The notes below the pieces were generated by a model, which saw only the letters and a program-made list of their open reading frames with translations, was not told the DNA's origin and ran no database searches. A stretch of 15,550 nucleotides of DNA from UBA9464 sp003445095 (GTDB lineage: Bacteria; Verrucomicrobiota; Verrucomicrobiia; Limisphaerales; UBA9464), in the NCBI GenBank assembly GCA_035437945.1, contig DAOMZG010000153.1:1-15550 (forward strand). The letters are read 5' to 3'. The position numbers and the translations under genes are program-made. The first letter of the stretch is position 1, and every line of letters begins with the position of its first letter. Shown piece by piece: positions 13,915 through 15,550 of the stretch.

Positions 13915-15204
13915 GTGAGCGCCAGAACGAAACCACTTCTCGTTCGAGCCGGTTCGGTCTCAGTGACGATCTACTCCCGTAACCGACGTATTCGCGGTCG
14001 TTCCTACTCCGAACACTCTGTCCATTGGCGCGAACCAGACGGAAATCCGAGGAAAAGGGCCTTCGGCTCTTTGGATGAGGCCAAAGAATTTGCTGGAACG
14101 GTCGCACGGGGGTTGAGCCATGGAGAGGCGGAAGCCAAGCGGGCCACTCCCGAAGATCTCGCTGCCTACGGTGCCGCCGTCGACCTCTTGCGACCACTGG
14201 GTGTTTCCTTGCTCCAAGCGGCATCCGAGTACGCCTCGGCCCGGAACAAACTCCCACCAGATGTCAGCCTCACCGACACCGTGGTTGCGTATCTTCGCCT
14301 CACACCGGCCGGAATGGACCGAAAGAGGGTTCGGGACGTTCTGAAGGAATACGTCGCCGACCTCGAACGCCGAGGAAAGTCGGATATCTACGTCGGCCAC
14401 GTCGGAAAGTACCTGTCCAAGTTCGCGACCGCCTTTGAATGCCCGCTTGCGAGCGTCACGACAGCAGATTTCTCGAAGTGGCTTTGGTCGCTGAAGGCAA
14501 AAGACGGAACAACTCTCGCGTTGCGCAGCCTGTTCAATCACCAACGAGCCGTGAGCGGCCTGATGAACTTCGCCGCGCGCCGAAAGTACATTCCCCGGGA
14601 ACTCAGCGTTGAATTTGCCGAACTCGAAACTCCTGAACCAGAGGCACCCACGCGTGCGGTCTTCACGCCCAAGGCATTCAAAACCCTGCTCCACGGGGCC
14701 GACTCGAAGGGCCTGGCCGCCTTTGTCCTGGGTGGACTGTGCGGTCTCCGGACCGCCGAGATTGGTCGGCTCCAATGGGAGCAGGTCAAGCTGGACCAAG
14801 GTGTGGTCGTTGTGGACGAAAACGTCGCCAAGACTCAAAGCCGACGTGTGGTTCCCCTGGGCGATTCGGCGCTCGCATGGTTAAGGACCTGCCGTAATCG
14901 CAAGGGGTGGGTTTGTCCGGTCCCGGAGAAGGTAACGGTACGAGTCGCGGCAGAGGTCGGTGTTCCTTGGGTGAAGAACGGACTTCGCCACGGATACGCG
15001 TCCTACCGCCTCGCAACGGTCCAAGACGCCGCCAAAGTGGCATTCGAATGCGGCAACAGCCCTCAGATGATCCAAGCCCATTACCGGTCCCTTGTCACCG
15101 AGGCTGAAGCTCGGGAATGGTTTTCCATCATGCCTCCTGACGACAGACGTAAACCGGCCTCAGCGACACCGGATCCGGAGATCGAACCAGAAGTACTCAA
15201 TTGA
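13915..15204 (+). CDS. Tyrosine recombinase/integrase
   Basis: This site-specific recombinase inserts and excises the element. Numbering is from the TTG at 13879 (441 residues). An SAM-like core-binding domain spans about 125-245 and the catalytic domain about 255-420. Arg291 lies in GGLCGLRTAEIGRLQW, Lys318 in VAKTQSRRVVPLG, Arg370-His371 in KNGLRHGYASYRLA, and nucleophile Tyr402 in GNSPQMIQAHYRSLV. The usual His of HxxR is Asn367, and the usual second His/Trp is Asn393, substitutions I recall in some integrases of this lineage. I prefer the GTG at 13915, which gives SARTKPLLVRAGSVSVTIY, a typical N-terminus, and leaves the hairpin outside the gene; it removes the first 12 residues. The C-terminal tail (about 420-441) is proline-rich. 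The stop lies 8 bases inside the convergent helix-turn-helix gene. Confidence 0.92.
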   Translation: MSARTKPLLVRAGSVSVTIYSRNRRIRGRSYSEHSVHWREPDGNPRKRAFGSLDEAKEFAGTVARGLSHGEAEAKRATPEDLAAYGAAVDLLRPLGVSLLQAASEYASARNKLPPDVSLTDTVVAYLRLTPAGMDRKRVRDVLKEYVADLERRGKSDIYVGHVGKYLSKFATAFECPLASVTTADFSKWLWSLKAKDGTTLALRSLFNHQRAVSGLMNFAARRKYIPRELSVEFAELETPEPEAPTRAVFTPKAFKTLLHGADSKGLAAFVLGGLCGLRTAEIGRLQWEQVKLDQGVVVVDENVAKTQSRRVVPLGDSALAWLRTCRNRKGWVCPVPEKVTVRVAAEVGVPWVKNGLRHGYASYRLATVQDAAKVAFECGNSPQMIQAHYRSLVTEAEAREWFSIMPPDDRRKPASATPDPEIEPEVLN

Positions 15205-15409
15205 TCTGGAACCGCTTCAGGGCGCTACGAACATCCGGCCACCGGAAGAGGACACTGTGACCAATCTTAATGTACGGCAGATATTGCCGGCGCATCCAAT
15301 TTTCGATGCACCGCGGTGTCTTCCGCAATCGCAGGCAAAGCTCCTGCTTGGTCAGAAATTCTCTCTCGCTCGCCGGGGTCTGGTCTGTCGTTGGCTGAGT
15401 AACAATCAT
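15197..15409 (-). CDS. Excisionase-like helix-turn-helix DNA-binding protein
   Basis: This 70-residue protein is probably a recombination directionality factor or small element regulator. From the ATG at 15409-15407, an unstructured Thr/Gln-rich N-terminus is followed by a winged helix-turn-helix of the HTH_17/excisionase type: REFLTKQELCLRLRKTPRCI, then ENWMRRQYLPYIKIGHSVLF and RWPDVRSALKRF. The W..R..LP..KIG....F pattern is diagnostic of this group. The frame continues upstream to a TTG at 15463, but that part looks non-coding. It converges with the integrase and overlaps it by 8 bases; both stops are in the palindrome TCAATTGA. It is the expected partner of the recombinase, but a role in controlling other element genes is equally possible. 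Confidence 0.85.
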   Translation of the reverse strand: MIVTQPTTDQTPASEREFLTKQELCLRLRKTPRCIENWMRRQYLPYIKIGHSVLFRWPDVRSALKRFQIN

Positions 15410-15458
15410 CTTGGCGACGATGTTTAGCCGCCAGGACGAGGCTCTGGTGTTCCTGGTA

Positions 15459-15494
15459 CACAAACAAAATCGCCCCCGAAATCACCTGCGGGGG
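15459..15494 (-). terminator. Possible minus-strand terminator
   Basis: On the minus strand, CCCCCG (15494-15489) pairs with CGGGGG (15478-15473) around a 10-base loop and is followed by CGATTTTGTTTG, a broken T tract. It could end a gene entering from beyond the right edge and insulate the small helix-turn-helix gene. Confidence 0.4.
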
Positions 15495-15504
15495 ACATGC
15501 GAAA

Positions 15505-15533
15505 CCATCGCCGCCGGAAATCGGCAGCGATGG
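15505..15533. repeat. 29-base near-perfect hairpin
   Basis: CCATCGC-c-GCCG (15505-15516) pairs with CGGC-a-GCGATGG (15522-15533) with one C/A mismatch and a 5-base loop. No gene was seen here, and the minus frame across it is shadow-like. It may be a protein binding site or RNA structure of the element. Confidence 0.45.
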
Positions 15534-15550
15534 CTGCGGGCGACCCATTC

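Larger units (their letters stand above)
13849..15550. mobile_element. Left end of a tRNA-Asn integrated element (runs off right edge)
   Basis: The order tRNA, tyrosine recombinase, excisionase-like helix-turn-helix protein is that of an integrative element or prophage-like island at a tRNA site. Cargo and right end are outside the window. I see no repeat of the tRNA 3' end to the right, so at least 1.7 kb is included and more must follow. Confidence 0.55.

Noticed and set aside
13960..14838. Minus-strand 292-residue frame
   Set aside because: It is antisense to the integrase, whose catalytic motifs are clear.
15267..15548. Minus-strand 93-residue frame
   Set aside because: It overlaps the helix-turn-helix gene out of frame and crosses both hairpins; no recognisable pattern.
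1..15550. CRISPR array, rRNA genes or insertion sequences
   Set aside because: No regularly spaced repeats, no rRNA-like stretches, and no transposase or terminal inverted repeat pair were seen.

Overview
The window is bacterial and chromosomal. It looks like a Verrucomicrobiota genome (Limisphaerales/Pedosphaera-like), an inference from family content rather than a database match. The pointers are a FTLIELLVVIAIIAIL prepilin-type protein with a DGH motif near its end, a DUF5069 protein, a small GLGTV-type hypothetical protein that I associate with the Planctomycetes/Verrucomicrobia group, and large secreted enzymes with beta-type C-terminal tails. Base composition is moderately GC-rich and uniform. 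Most start codons lack a clear Shine-Dalgarno sequence.

Layout, left to right. Positions 171-892 (minus) hold moaC (molybdenum cofactor synthesis), coupled by an ATGA overlap to a tiny single-pass membrane protein with a Ser/Gly/Asp-rich tail. Positions 1114-1842 (plus) encode a type II secretion/prepilin-like protein. Positions 1976-3124 (plus) encode a four-helix membrane protein that reads as two SLATT/DUF4231-like two-helix modules in tandem, with no recognisable partner nearby. Positions 3297-3893 (minus) encode a TetR regulator with a perfect 9-bp-arm palindrome overlapping its own start codon. Positions 4168-6360 (plus) encode an exported vanadium-dependent haloperoxidase with all seven vanadate-site residues. 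Positions 6479-7009 encode a conserved hypothetical protein. Positions 7155-8249 (minus) are recF, and divergent from it is a secreted kexin-like S8 protease with a P-domain (about 8326-10584). Positions 10686-11885 (minus) encode an iron-dependent alcohol dehydrogenase.

The best regulatory find lies at 12083-12192, just before ilvN (12296-12769, acetolactate synthase small subunit). A 16-codon leader peptide with five consecutive valine codons flanked by leucine codons is followed by an 11-bp stem and then a UUCG-loop GC hairpin with a T tract. The two hairpins share two bases, the arrangement expected of a ribosome-mediated transcription attenuator sensing Val/Leu-tRNA. No ilvB is in the window, so the attenuator controls a small subunit encoded away from its catalytic partner.

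The right end is the start of an integrated element. An intact tRNA-Asn(GTT) with encoded CCA (13777-13851) is followed by a tyrosine recombinase (13915-15204) in which two usually conserved His positions are Asn. It converges with a short excisionase-like helix-turn-helix protein (15197-15409). The two genes end inside the same 8-bp palindrome. The rest of the element lies beyond the right edge.
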